Shown here: positions 1 through 10,872 of the stretch, one piece after another
Layout of the letters: the number at the start of each line of letters is the position of its first letter
How positions within the stretch are numbered: the stretch's first letter is position 1
From: Didymella arachidicola
Taxonomy: Eukaryota; Ascomycota; Dothideomycetes; Pleosporales; Didymellaceae
NCBI GenBank assembly: GCA_016630955.3
Contig: CM049988.1
Location: 2,418,001 to 2,482,000, forward strand
Direction: 5' to 3'
DNA: 64,000 nt
Notes under the pieces: model-generated
What the model was told of the DNA's origin: nothing
The model's input: the letters and a program-made list of their open reading frames with translations, nothing else
Database searches by the model: none
Position numbers and translations under genes: made by a program

Positions 1-640
1 AGGAACGATCGAAGCCAGCGTCGTGAATGCCTCTCAAAGGTCCTTACGCAACGAATGTGTACGGCCAACACAACTCCGTGCGAAGGTGTTGCTGGCACGA
101 CGAGGCTGAACAGGAGCGCAGTTGATAAATTGAGCGTAGGGCGTTGGGGCGGGTTACGAGGGCATTGTCGATTATATACCCATGGCTCTGATGAAGAGTC
201 TATCAATATTACCAAGTTTCACACAGTTGCGTTTCGAACGCTCGACACGAGGCGCGCGTTGTACGTGACTTGAGGTTTTTACTTCCTGACACTAAGATGT
301 TGCAATGAGCCAAAACCAGCAGCCGATGACGTGCTCACCAACAACAAGCCCACGACGAACGATTGCTGAGCAGGGACTGCCATAATGCTCGTACTGGACT
401 CGCCAAGGACAAACTTTGCAGCATGTCCAGGCCCTCCATCTATCACGACCCACAGAAGAATAATTTGCGCGAATAGTACTGGCCGAACGATCGCTGCAGT
501 GGGCAGACTCGCATCGCACCATCGATAACAATGAGTCCGCACGCCCTACAGCAATAGTATATGTGCGGAGCATCTGCTCTTCTGTGATCTTCACAGCACA
601 TCATCCGAGCATTACGAGCGTTCGACTTTCCATTTGCAGA
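1..640. other. intergenic, upstream of the MFS permease
   Basis: No reading frame here resembles a known protein. Short open frames on both strands lack domains or plausible splice continuations. It probably contains the promoter and 5' UTR of the permease gene starting at 641. Confidence 0.5.
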
Positions 641-2257
641 ATGGCTGCCCCTTCAGCATCTCGGCCACTGTCCATCAACAACGATGTCATCTCAGAAGAA
701 ACTAAGCAAGTGCAAGCCATCACATCACAGAAGAACGAACCAGTGAAAACAGCTCACGGCGCTGATGCCGCTCTCCACCTGCTCAAGGAAACAGGTGGTC
801 TCCGTCAGCCAGTAGCCCCTGAAGCAAGCAAACGACTATTGCGAAAGATCGACTTGCATATCATGCCACTCATCTGCATCGTCTACTTTCTCCAGTACAT
901 CGACAAAACGGCGATCTCATATGCATCGGTCACTGGCATCATACAAGACACGGGTCTGCATGGCAATCAGTTCAACTGGGTTGCATCAATTTTCTTCTTT
1001 GGGTAAGAAAACCCAGCACTGCACCAAAGCTCTTGCTAACGCACTCTTAGCCAGCTTGCATTCGAGTTTCCGACCATTCGTCTCATTCAGCTCTTCCCGC
1101 TTGCGAAGTACGTAGCCATCAACGTGACCATCTGGGGTGCTGTGCTGGCTTCCCTAGCTGCCTGCAAGTCCTATGCCTCTCTTTTGGCCTGCAGGTTTCT
1201 TCTCGGCGCAGCCGAGGCGGCTGTCGTACCTGCCTGGGTCATATTCACCTCGCAGTGGTACACCCGCAATGAGCAGTCCTTCCGCGTCGGCATCTGGTTC
1301 TCCGTCTGCGGTGCGGCTCAGATGTTCGGTGGCTACTTCGCATACGGAGTAGCGAACCATGTGGGTAGCGATGCAAATGCTGCTCTGAGAGGATGGCAGG
1401 TCATATTCCTCTTCTTGGGCCTTTTGACTGCAGTTATTGGCATCAGCTTCTGGTTCATCATGCCTGATTCACCGGAATTTGCTGGCTTTCTCTCGCCGGA
1501 GGAGAAGAGTCTGCATATCGAACGCATTCGAGGAAATATCCAGGGGATCGGTAGTCGGACGTTCAAGTGGGATCAATTCTGGGAGGCCGTCAGGGACCCC
1601 ATGACCTGGCTGTACGCTTTCTGGATCTTTGCAGCCAACATCCCAAATTCGATTGCCACCTCTTTTGGTAACATCCTGGTCAAAGGTATGGGCTACACAT
1701 CCAAAGAGTCTCTGCTACTAGTCACGCCGCTCGGCGCATACGAGATAGTCGTCCTCGTGGGTCTCACCTTCGTCGCCATGAAGACCGAGCAGCGCCTATA
1801 CGCTTGCATCGCAGGCCACATTCCCGCCATCATCGGCGCGATCCTCATGGCAACCACCAACAAAGTTCCTGCACTGATCGGCTACTACTTCTCTGGAGGC
1901 ATTCCTATCGGCTGGACCACGATTCTCGGCCTGCAAGCTTCCAATGTTGCAGGCTCAACAAAGAAAGTCACTGTCAGTGTGATTGGCACCATTGCGTACA
2001 CCATTGGCAATATCATCTCACCGCAGACCTTCCAAAGTAAGGACGCGCCAAGGTATCTGCCTGCCAAGATCAGCATCGTCATTCTGTATGTCCTGATCAC
2101 AATCGACCTGTTTCTGATGCGGTGGCTCTTCGTTCGCCGTAATCGACAAAGGGAAGAAGAAAAGAAGACCAGGGGCGAAGGTTGGAAGGTCGAAGAGAAT
2201 CACGAGTTTTTGGACCAAACAGACTTGGTGAATAGGGAATTCAGATATGTCTTGTAG
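641..2257 (+). CDS. MFS permease, Dal5/allantoate-permease (ACS) type
   Basis: Two exons, 641-1002 and 1051-2257, joined across a 48-nt GTAAGA...TTAG intron whose removal keeps the frame (Gly split 2+1); 522 aa. The ATG at 641 is chosen because the ORF upstream of it is non-conserved. After a polar N-terminus comes KIDLHIMPLICIVYFLQYID, the hallmark first transmembrane segment of the anion:cation symporter branch of fungal MFS, followed by LGAAEAAVVPAW and about twelve hydrophobic segments, a central polar loop (PEEKSLHIERIRG) and a charged C-terminus. Members of this branch import allantoate, nicotinate, vitamins and related organic anions across the plasma membrane. The actual substrate cannot be read from the sequence. 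No lesion was seen. Confidence 0.88.
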
Positions 2258-2635
2258 GTAGTAACGAGACCTATCACGGGGTCTCCACCCTGCAGTTTCG
2301 AATATCAGGCTCGAGCAGCTTCACGTTCAGCTCGGGTGGCATCGCTTTGGAACTTTCCACTTATGACTCAACTTGCGCCATTCAATGTACACCTCCTATA
2401 GGCATCCTTTGTAAGCGCGGAATTGGGCAATTGGGCCCGGAAAGTGGGCAAGATTCCGACCGACCCGCCGACTACCAGGTACGGGTCCGCGCTTCGGCCG
2501 TCCAGAGCACCGAGTCCGTCAAAAACAACCAATCAGAACAGCGACTCCCATCTGATAAACTCTGCTAAGCATTCTTCCAGGCAAATCTCGATCAGATAAG
2601 AGGCAGCATGTCCGGCAACTACACGCCTCTGCTCC
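2258..2635. other. intergenic between permease and flavoprotein genes
   Basis: No coding signal. A GATAAG motif lies just before the flavoprotein gene, but one short motif is not evidence of regulation. Confidence 0.4.
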
Positions 2636-3925
2636 ATGTACAAAAAAGTCGGCTTCACCCTCCTCGTCCTCTTTCTCTCTTACTTCCTCCAGTCTTGCAA
2701 CATCCCCATGCTCAGAACCATCCCTATGCTCAGAACCATCAGAACCATCATGACACAATCCCAACCAAAGAATGTTGTCGTAGTAGGCGGCTCGTACATC
2801 GGCCTCAATCTCGCCGACTCGCTCGCCAAACAATCAGGCGACAAGTTCCGCGTGCTGCTCATCGAGAAGAATAGTCATTTCCAGCACTTGTTCGCTTTCC
2901 CACGCTACGCACTCACCACCAAAGTCGACACACACAAGGCCTTTATCCCGTACCAAAAGAGCAAAGTCGGTCTCGAAGGCGCGATTCTGCAGGCAAAAGC
3001 ACTGGAGCTTAGTAAAGACACCGTCACACTAGACCGCGAAGTAGAACTTGATGGCGTGAAGACACGACAGATTCCCTACGCCGCACTGGCGATTGCTACC
3101 GGGACGAAGCTCAGCCCGCCCAGCACGCTCCCCGGCAGCGAGAAACTGGATGGAACGGCGTATCTCCGCAAGCACGCCGTGCAGGTCGAGGCTAGTAAGA
3201 AGATTGTTATTATCGGTGGTGGCGCGGTGGGCGTGCAAATGGCAACGGATATCAAACAGCTCTTCCCCGAGAAGAACGTCACACTCGTGCATTCCAGGGA
3301 TACACTAATGAACAAATTCGACGCGCGTCTGCACGCCCTCATCATGCAGCGCTTCAGCGATCTCGGCGTCAAGACAGTGCTGGGAAAAGGCCGCGTCGCG
3401 CTCCCCTCCTCCGGATATCCCACAGACGGGTCTGAGTTCAGCGTCGAGCTCGAAGACGGGACACAAATCCCCGCCGACTTCGCCATTATATCCACCGGCC
3501 AGACACCGCAGTCTGATATCCTGGCTACACTGTCCCCGCAAAGCATCACCGACAGCAAATTCATCCGCGTCCAACCCACGCTGCAAATCGCCGACCCGCG
3601 CTTCCCTCACATCTTCGCCCTGGGCGACATCGCAGACACAAAAGCGCACAAAGCGGCTCGTCCGGCGATGAAACAAGCCGAGGTCGTTACAGCCAACATC
3701 CAGCGCCTCCTGTATGGCAGCGCTGAAGCGCTGGAAGAGTACGAGGTCACGGATCCAGCGGCGATACATCTCACGCTTGGAATTGAGAAGAGTGTTATTT
3801 TCCGGAATCCCGGGGGGGAGGGGGGGGAGCCGGTTGTTGTCCATAAGGATGATGGGCAGTTTGATATGGGGATTGATGGGGTGTGGGCGAGGATGGGAGC
3901 GGATGTTACGCAAGCGATGCTTTGA
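2636..3925 (+). CDS. AIFM2/FSP1 (AMID)-like FAD-dependent NAD(P)H oxidoreductase
   Basis: Single-exon ORF of 429 aa; a second in-frame ATG at 2750 would give 391 aa. The longer form adds a hydrophobic stretch (FTLLVLFLSYFLQS) that could anchor the protein, plus a small repeat (MLRTIP MLRTIR). The conserved part starts after 2750. It shows an N-terminal FAD Rossmann motif (VVVVGGSYIGLNLADSL), a second NAD(P)H Rossmann motif (IVIIGGGAVGVQMATDI) and the FAD-contacting FALGDIADT near the C-terminus, the order expected of pyridine nucleotide-disulphide oxidoreductases of the AIF/AMID group. Family members pass electrons from NAD(P)H to quinones at membranes. Whether the hydrophobic N-terminus is translated decides location and is unresolved. 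A G/C run (3811-3828) near the 3' end is read through in frame. Confidence 0.87.
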   Translation: MYKKVGFTLLVLFLSYFLQSCNIPMLRTIPMLRTIRTIMTQSQPKNVVVVGGSYIGLNLADSLAKQSGDKFRVLLIEKNSHFQHLFAFPRYALTTKVDTHKAFIPYQKSKVGLEGAILQAKALELSKDTVTLDREVELDGVKTRQIPYAALAIATGTKLSPPSTLPGSEKLDGTAYLRKHAVQVEASKKIVIIGGGAVGVQMATDIKQLFPEKNVTLVHSRDTLMNKFDARLHALIMQRFSDLGVKTVLGKGRVALPSSGYPTDGSEFSVELEDGTQIPADFAIISTGQTPQSDILATLSPQSITDSKFIRVQPTLQIADPRFPHIFALGDIADTKAHKAARPAMKQAEVVTANIQRLLYGSAEALEEYEVTDPAAIHLTLGIEKSVIFRNPGGEGGEPVVVHKDDGQFDMGIDGVWARMGADVTQAML

Positions 3926-4840
3926 ATTTGGAGGGGAGAGGAGTGGATAGATACCCTTAACGAACGAGTACGTGCTGGCTTGCAGATTGGTGCAGGGAGA
4001 ATGGTGGTTGTGCTTTGTCGTATGCTTGTTTCTTGAAAAGTTTTGACGTCGGGAGTTGCTTGGTCATACCCATCTTTTGATGCACACTTGAGCGTAAGGC
4101 GCACACTAGGGTATCGCGATAGTAATATACACACCACCTAGTCCGCCACTTTCCCCCAGGATTCCATCGACTGCCTACCCAGAGGACCGCGGTTTCAATC
4201 CTCAATGCCAATCCCCGATGCCTATGGTCTTCTCCCTTACATCTCTCTCCCTATCAACTCAGAAGCGCAACACACCCCTTCCTATCCACCGTCTCAACAA
4301 ACAACCTAGTTCCACACCTGCCCCCCACCCAACTAGCCCTCAATAAAGCTTCGAAGACTGCTCGCCTTTTGACGGACAATGTAATGCTTCTCATCCTCCC
4401 TCGTGACTAGTCGGATAGCCAGAGCATTGAAGTGTGTCTGCGGTGGTGTACCTAATGTAGTATACCGTGAACACCATAGATAAGGGTAATCATCTAGTTT
4501 GCACTCTGCCAGACGGGGTCTCCGGAGGATTGGATATGTGGAAATGAAATTTGCTGGCGCGTTGGGTTTAGCTCGGTGATATAGTATGAAAAGATGGTGT
4601 ACTGGGGTTGATACGTGTAGATAGCTTTGTGAGTGGGTGTGCGCGTGTATGGCCTGCAGGAGGGCGTCGCTTGTGCTGAACGCATAGACAGTGCACAAAA
4701 TGTAGGTTGAGGTTGTGACTTCATTTTCCAAAAACGCCCATGTAGACGTCAATAACAGATTCTCGATGGGGATTTTTCGTCCTCCACATTGGTACGTCGT
4801 TCTTATGCCGGAGCCTACAGTCAAGACGGGGTTGAGAGAG
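3926..4840. other. intergenic between two convergent genes
   Basis: This stretch holds the 3' flanks of the flavoprotein gene and of the BTB gene on the other strand. Minus-strand ORFs here are not protein-like. A tRNA-like string near 4180-4195 was checked and does not fold into a cloverleaf. Confidence 0.45.
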
Positions 4841-5644
4841 CTACTTTGCCACGTGATTCGCCGATGCTGCCTTCGTAACTGCACATCTCTTCCGCTCGTC
4901 TTCATCTTTGTGGTCGTGGTAATCGCAAGCCACCAGACTTTCGAACGGATCCAAGGTTCCCAAGGTGAACTTTGCATAACGCTGTAGTGCGCGGCTGAGG
5001 AGAGTGAGTGGCGGCGCCGTCTGTCGGCTCTCACATGCCTCGCTCCATATCTCTTCATCAGTGCAGGAACAGAGGTAGTCTATCAAGAAGCGACAGAGAG
5101 GAGAGTTCGAGGACGCATTCTTGAATGCATACACAATCGTGTCAAGTTTGGGACTGCCGGCGTGCAAATCTTCATAGTGCACAAAGAGCTGATCCATGCA
5201 ATGTCGTCGTAGAGCGGGTACATCGTAGTTGTCGGAGAGGACGCAGAGTCGGACGAGACTGTCGCATAATTTGGTCTTGGAGTCGTCGAAGCGCGCCCAT
5301 GGCTCGAACAGCTCTGGAACATCGTCCTCGTTTGGTAGGCGTGCGTGGTAGAGCCAATGGACGAGGACCTCGAATATCACTGGGTCCGCCTCTTGTAGGC
5401 GTACAGCTCCACCAGCTGCCGAGAAGCCGCCCTTCAGTGCCGCGCGGAAGTATGGTGAGTGATATGTCAGGAGTTCCTCGTCGACGATGAACCGAGCCGC
5501 TTCGTCACCGACTAGAATGACTGCGAATGTGGCGTCGCGGGCACTACGTCTTCTTAGTTCCTCTCTTAAAAGTGTGATAGGGGAATGTAGGGCGACTCAC
5601 AATATGCGGGGCGGAGCTGGCTGCACGGTATTGCTGGGCGCCAT
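4841..5644 (-). CDS. BTB/POZ domain protein (intact, solitary copy)
   Basis: The main exon runs from 5553 or 5564 down to 4841; a short first exon (5644-5601, MAPSNTVQPAPP...) is joined through a GTGAGT donor at 5600. Two acceptors, after 5553 (48-nt intron) or 5565 (36-nt intron), both keep the frame; the longer intron is more usual for this genome. The protein starts its BTB fold with ATFAVILVGDEAARFIVDEE, then SPYFRAAL, then FEVLVHWLYHARLP, as in fungal BTB proteins. The helical C-terminal part ends with ACDYHDHKDEDERKRC, a signature shared with the BTB array at 52.6-55.7 kb. It lacks the intron those copies have before the xxFxxWLY motif. Fungal proteins of this type are abundant and mostly uncharacterised; an adaptor role is inference. 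Confidence 0.82.
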
Positions 5645-6236
5645 GTTGCGGTGGTTGGAATGTCGTGAGGAATAGAAGTGAAACAGTGAGTTGATGTGCG
5701 GGGATAGGTAGCTCGCGGCACCTGGCGTTTGTAAGTCTGTGCATGGGTAAGTGAAAGGACGAAGTGAAGGTGAGAGCAATACCTCGTCGGAGGAGCTCCT
5801 CGTGAACGACATATGAATGACATATGAAGGGCACTGAGCTGTTTAGCGGCGGCGACGATGGTGAACTGGACGCCGTACGCGAACAGAAAAGTGAGAAAGC
5901 GAGCTGTTTATGACTGCTACAGCTGGACTGACTGACGAGATGCACGGCGGCTTCCGCTCAGTCGTAATACCAGGCGGCATCGTGGAAGCTTGAGAGCCGG
6001 GGAAGTGTGTGATGGAAGATGCTCGGTCGACGAGGTGGGAGGTGAGTGTCCTGGAGTCAGTTTAGGAAGGCACGTCCTGGCCGATGACAGACAGCGGCAA
6101 CTACCTAGACAGTCAGCGTGAGGACCCCTGAATCAATCACAACACAACAAGCAAACGCAAAGATGGAGGCGCGCGCGCAATTCTGGATGCTGCGCTGGTA
6201 TGTGGACATTGGTATAGTACAGATATAGCACACTCT
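5645..6236. other. intergenic
   Basis: This is the upstream flank of the BTB gene and the 3' flank of the bL17m gene, both on the minus strand. No further coding region is supported. Confidence 0.45.
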
Positions 6237-7042
6237 CTACGCATTGACCTCTTTCCCGAGACTGCGCTCGGCCACCACAAACTCGTCCTCGGGCTCGACG
6301 ACCTCGACCGCCTTGCTCGCAGGCTTGGGCGGCAGCGGGTTGGGAAACTTCCACATGGGCACCTCGTCCGGGAAGCGCATGTCCCGCCTGATGGCCTCGT
6401 CCGGGTAGACCTTCCTGGGCGCGGGCAGGATTCTGTCGTCGATGCCGTTCTCGTGCTCGACGCGCATCGTCTGGACCATTTCCTGCAGCTGGCTCATGCC
6501 ATCCTCGCGGAACTGTGTGACGCGCTTGACGTTCTTGGCGGTCGTGTCGTTGAACTTCTTGTTGGGCGGCAGGCGGGCCAGCGTCTTGGCCGTCATGGCG
6601 AAGCGCATGTCCTTGGGCCCGTCGACGAGCTCGAGGATGGCCGACTCGGCCTGGTCTTCCTTCATGGGCTCGATGCGCAGGACGCGCGTGTAGCCGCCGG
6701 GGCGGGTGGCGTAGCGCTCGCGGATGGGGCCGAACAGCTTGGGGACCATGTCGTTTGGTTCCTGCGTCGTCGGTCGTCAGTATGCCCGCGGGCGTCGGAG
6801 GACGGGGTCGAGGGCGGGAGGCCTACATAGAAGATCTGGTGCGCCCGCCGCCGCGACGCCTCGGTGTTCTTCTTGCCCAGCGTGACCAGCTTCTCCGCCA
6901 GCCGCTGCGCCTCCTTTGCCTTGTGCCATGTTGTCGCTATCGACTCGTGCTTGAACAGCGATGTGACGAGGTTGCGGAGGAGCGCCTGGCGATGCGCCGA
7001 CGACCGGCTGAGGGCGCGGTATTTCATGTGACCGCCCGCCAT
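6237..7042 (-). CDS. MRPL8: mitochondrial large-subunit ribosomal protein bL17m
   Basis: Exons 7042-6827 (72 codons) and 6761-6237 are joined across a 65-nt GTAGGC...CAG intron in phase 0, giving 246 aa. The first exon is classic bL17: HMKYRALSRSSAHRQALLRN, then LFKHESIATTWHKAKEAQRLAEKLVTLGKK, then RRRAHQIFY. The second exon continues with MVPKLFGPIRERYATRPGGYTRVLRIEP and a conserved stretch up to about residue 130. The roughly 100-residue C-terminal extension is typical of fungal mitochondrial L17. The protein acts in the mitochondrial 54S subunit. The gene is divergent from the ribonucleotide reductase gene, sharing an upstream region of about 540 bp. Confidence 0.95.
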
Positions 7043-7578
7043 TGTGGGGGGCTGTGGTGTTACAGGTAAGTACGGGGAAGAAGAGACGGGCGTCGGATGC
7101 GGCTCGCGATGCTCTCCCCAGGGCTCGCGCGGTCGATGCTGCGGCTGCGTCCCAAAAGTTCTGCGGCGAAGTTTTGCCGACGCCATCTAATCTTATCAGT
7201 ACGATCAGCGATCGCGCAAGCCCCCCCACGCCGCAGAGGATGGCGGACACGACAGCAACCATTGTAGCCAACATGGTGTTCGTCTACACTGAAAAAAAAA
7301 CGTAGGCAGATGTTACTTGTCTCCAATTCTGCCTGGCATCTCAACGACACTGGCTTGTCCGCGGCGCAAAAGCAGCGATGCATGCAACCACTCAACTCAA
7401 TGCAACACGCTAAGGCCGCGGCTGGTTACAAATCTGCAGGCGCGACGCGTGAACGTGCTCAGACGCGTTGCCGTGCCAAACACTTAAAACCTCCTCCGAC
7501 CCCACTGCGCCGTTCTCTCCTCACACCACTCCTCCCCCTCTATACCCTTATACCCCATAATACTCCCGCGTCTTCACC
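7043..7578. other. divergent promoter region between MRPL8 and RNR1
   Basis: A 536-bp region separates the two start codons. It contains the two MluI boxes listed separately, which lie near the reductase gene, and CT-rich sequence just before its ATG. No coding frame is supported. Confidence 0.6.
7445..7468. promoter_or_regulatory. pair of MluI cell-cycle boxes (ACGCGT) upstream of RNR1
   Basis: Two perfect palindromic ACGCGT motifs lie at 7445-7450 and 7463-7468, 18 bp apart and 111-134 bp before the ATG at 7579. In yeasts this is the MBF site controlling G1/S transcription of DNA-synthesis genes, including ribonucleotide reductase. Position, spacing and the downstream gene agree. Two more ACGCGT copies inside the gene (exon 2 and intron 2) may be chance. 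Confidence 0.7.
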
Positions 7579-10429
7579 ATGTTTGTCTTCAAGCGAGGTA
7601 CGTTGGCGCCAGTGCAACCGCGTAGAGTGGTTTCTGGCAACGCCGCACGCCGTTCATGCCGCTGACAGTCGAGACCAGATGGACGCAAAGAACGCGTGCA
7701 GTTCGACAAGATCACAGCCCGCGTGTCGAGGCTGTGTTACGGGCTCGACCCAGACCACGTCGACCCCGCTGCCATCACAATGAAGGTCATCTCGGGCGTC
7801 TACCAGGGCGTCACCACAGTCCAGCTCGACGATTTGGTACGTCATCGTGGACGCGTCTCCCCGGCCCCAACACTAATACACACAGGCCGCCGAGACAGCA
7901 GCATACATGACCACGACACATCCAGACTACGCCATTCTCGCCGCGCGTATCGCCGTCTCCAACCTGCACAAGCAGACGAAGAAGCAGTTCTCTGCCGTCG
8001 TCCAGGACCTGTACGAATACATCAACCCCAAGAACGGCAAGCACCAGCCCATGATCTCAGACCGCGTCTACAAGATCATCCAGGACCACGCCGATGAGCT
8101 TAACAGTGCCATCGTCTACGACCGCGACTTCAACTACCAGTTCTTCGGCTTCAAGACGCTCGAGCGCTCCTACCTGCTCCGCATCAATGGCAAGGTCGCC
8201 GAGCGCCCCCAGCACATGCTCATGCGTGTTGCCGTCGGCATCCACATGGAGAACATCGAAAAGGCCATCGAGACATACGACTACATGTCGCAAAAGTACT
8301 TCACACACGCCTCGCCGACACTCTTCAACGCCGGCACACCCTCGCCGCAGATGTCGTCGTGCTTCCTCATCGACATGAAAGAGGACAGCATCGAGGGCAT
8401 CTACGACACTCTCAAGACGTGCGCGTTGATCTCCAAGACTGCTGGCGGTATTGGCCTCAACGTCCACCGCATTCGTGCCACTGGTTCCTATATCGGAGGA
8501 ACCAACGGAACATCGAACGGTCTGATTCCCATGCTCCGCGTTTACAACAACACTGCCCGCTACGTCGACCAGGGTGGCAACAAGCGCCCTGGTGCCTTCG
8601 CCATCTACCTCGAGCCATGGCACGCTGATGTCTTTGGCTTCCTCGACCTCAGGAAGAACCACGGCAAGGAGGAGGTCCGCGCCCGCGATCTCTTCTACGC
8701 TCTGTGGATCCCCGATCTCTTTATGGAGCGCGTCCAGCAGAACGGCGAGTGGACACTGATGTGTCCCAACGAGTGCCCCGGCCTCGCTGACGTATACGGC
8801 GACGAGTTTGTCGCCCTCTACGAGAAGTACGAGAAGATGGGCAAGGGTCGCGAGACCGTCCGTGCCCAGAAGCTCTGGTACGCCATCCTCGAGGCCCAGA
8901 CGGAGACTGGCAACCCCTTCATGCTCTACAAGGATGCTGCCAACAGGAAAAGCAACCAGAAGAACCTCGGTACGATTCGCAGCTCCAACTTGTGCACTGA
9001 GATCATCGAGTACACTGCTCCTGATGAGGTCGCTGTCTGCAACTTGGCCTCTGTCGCTCTTCCCTCCTTCGTTGACTTCAAGCGCGGCGAGTTCGACTTC
9101 CAGAAGCTTCACGACGTTGTCCAGGTCTGCACACGCAACCTCAACAAGATCATCGACGTCAACCACTACCCCGTCGAGGAAGCACGTCGCAGCAACTTCC
9201 GTCACAGGCCCATTGGCCTCGGTGTTCAGGGCCTTGCTGATGCTTTCCTTGCCCTCCGCCTGCCTTTCGAGTCTGCGGAGGCCAAGCAACTCAACATTCA
9301 TATCTTCGAGACAATCTACCACGCTGCCCTGACCTCCTCCTGCGACATTGCTAAGGAGCTGGGCCCTTACGAGACATACGTGGGTTCGCCCGTCTCCAAG
9401 GGTGAGCTTCAGTACGATCTGTGGGGCGTAAAGCCCACCGATCTCTGGGACTGGGATGCGCTCAAGGCAAAGATTGCCCAGCACGGTGTGCGCAACTCAC
9501 TGCTCGTTGCGCCCATGCCTACTGCCTCCACCTCCCAGATTCTCGGCAACAACGAGTGCTTTGAGCCTTACACATCGAACATCTACTCTCGCCGTGTGCT
9601 TGCCGGTGAATTCCAGGTTGTCAACCCCTGGTTGCTCAAGGACCTGGTCGACATGGGTCTGTGGACCGAGCGAATGAAGAACCGCATCATCGCTGAGGGT
9701 GGTTCCATTCAGCGCATCCCCAACATCCCCGACGAGATCAAGAGTCTGTACAAGACTGTCTGGGAGATCTCACAGCGTACCATCATTCAGATGGCCGCTG
9801 ACCGTGGTGCCTTCATCGACCAGTCCCAGTCTCTGAACATTCACATGAAGGAGCCTACTATGGGCAAGATCACATCCATGCACTTTGCGGGTTGGAAGCT
9901 CGGTCTCAAGACCGGCATGTACTACCTCCGAACCATGGCTGCTTCCGCTCCTATTCAATTCACCGTCGACCAGGAGGACCTCAAGGTCGCTGACACCAAC
10001 GTCGCTCGCGCCCTGCCTGCCAAGAGGCGTCAGCCCGGCTTCCAGCAGGCCGGCGTTGGTTCGGCTTCTCCTGCGCCTGCTCCACAGCCCATGTACGCCA
10101 CCAAGACACCCAACGGCGTTGCAGAGGAAGTGAACGGTGTCCCTACACCTTCGGCCACCCCACCCCCTGCTGCTGAGAACAAGCTTCCTCCTGCATCGAA
10201 CGCTCTCGCCAGCAAGCCTTTCAAGGCTGATGTGGAAGAGGGCGACAGCCCAAAGCTCGTCGCTGCTGATGCATCCAGCAAGCCTGTCGAAGAGGACGCC
10301 ACAATCAAGGAGAAGCAGTCCGAGGACGCAGATGACGAGTCCAAGGAGCGCGACGGTGACATCTACGCCGAGGCTGCTCTTGCGTGCTCGATAGACAACC
10401 CTGAGTCCTGCCTCATGTGCTCTGGTTAG
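7579..10429 (+). CDS. RNR1: ribonucleoside-diphosphate reductase large subunit (class Ia)
   Basis: Exons 7579-7597, 7679-7836 and 7886-10429 (introns of 81 and 49 nt, both GTACGT donors) give 906 aa. The tiny first exon encodes MFVFKR, and splicing restores the canonical start MFVFKRDGRKERVQFDK of the ATP-cone domain that senses ATP/dATP. The catalytic barrel follows, with FHASPTLFNAGTP-like FTHASPTLFNAGTP, the NLCTEI cysteine motif, PMPTASTSQILGNNECFEP and the thiyl-radical region. The C-terminus ends in ESCLMCSG, the swinging CxxC arm that re-reduces the active site. About 130 residues of Ala/Pro/Ser-rich linker precede that tail, longer than in yeast Rnr1. The enzyme reduces NDPs to dNDPs in the cytosol with the small subunit, which is not in this window. 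Confidence 0.97.
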
Positions 10430-10872
10430 ACGCAGTTTGTTTGAGTTTGTATATGGTGTTAGATATGGCTGGGCGGGCGACTGCCCTTGATTTTGGCGTT
10501 GAGGTTTGGGCTGGGTAACGCGCAACGCGCAAGAGGAGGAATGATTTCATGATTGGATAGCGATTGTTTTTTTCTGTAGTCTTAATCCGTGTATATTACG
10601 TTCTTCAAGTCTCCGTCTCTGCGTGATTGTAAACACGGCGGTCAAGTTGCCGCCGACGATACCCATCCTCCTCCCCCTCCGATTCGTGCACTGAGATCCA
10701 CCGCCGTCTCACCCCGCGTCCATCCGCACCTTGATCCCGGAACAACTCCACAACGCCCTACACCTGTACAACCCCACCTTTCGCGCCTTACACACAACCA
10801 AAGCCTGTAAGTCCACATACATAACCCCCATCAATTCTCCCTCGACTAACCTCAACCCCCACAGCATCGCAC
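10430..10872. other. intergenic between RNR1 and the YCII-domain gene
   Basis: No coding region is supported. The sequence before 10873 is C/T-rich, as usual for fungal promoters. Confidence 0.4.

Noticed and set aside
4175..4200. Possible tRNA T-arm (GGTTTCAATCC-like)
   Set aside because: No acceptor stem, D-arm or anticodon arm can be paired around it on either strand.
7691..7856. Extra ACGCGT motifs inside RNR1 exon 2 and intron 2
   Set aside because: Downstream of the start codon in a G/C-rich gene; chance occurrence is likely.
8057..9484. 475-codon minus-strand frame inside RNR1
   Set aside because: It is the mirror of a highly biased coding strand; the opposite strand has an unmistakable reductase.
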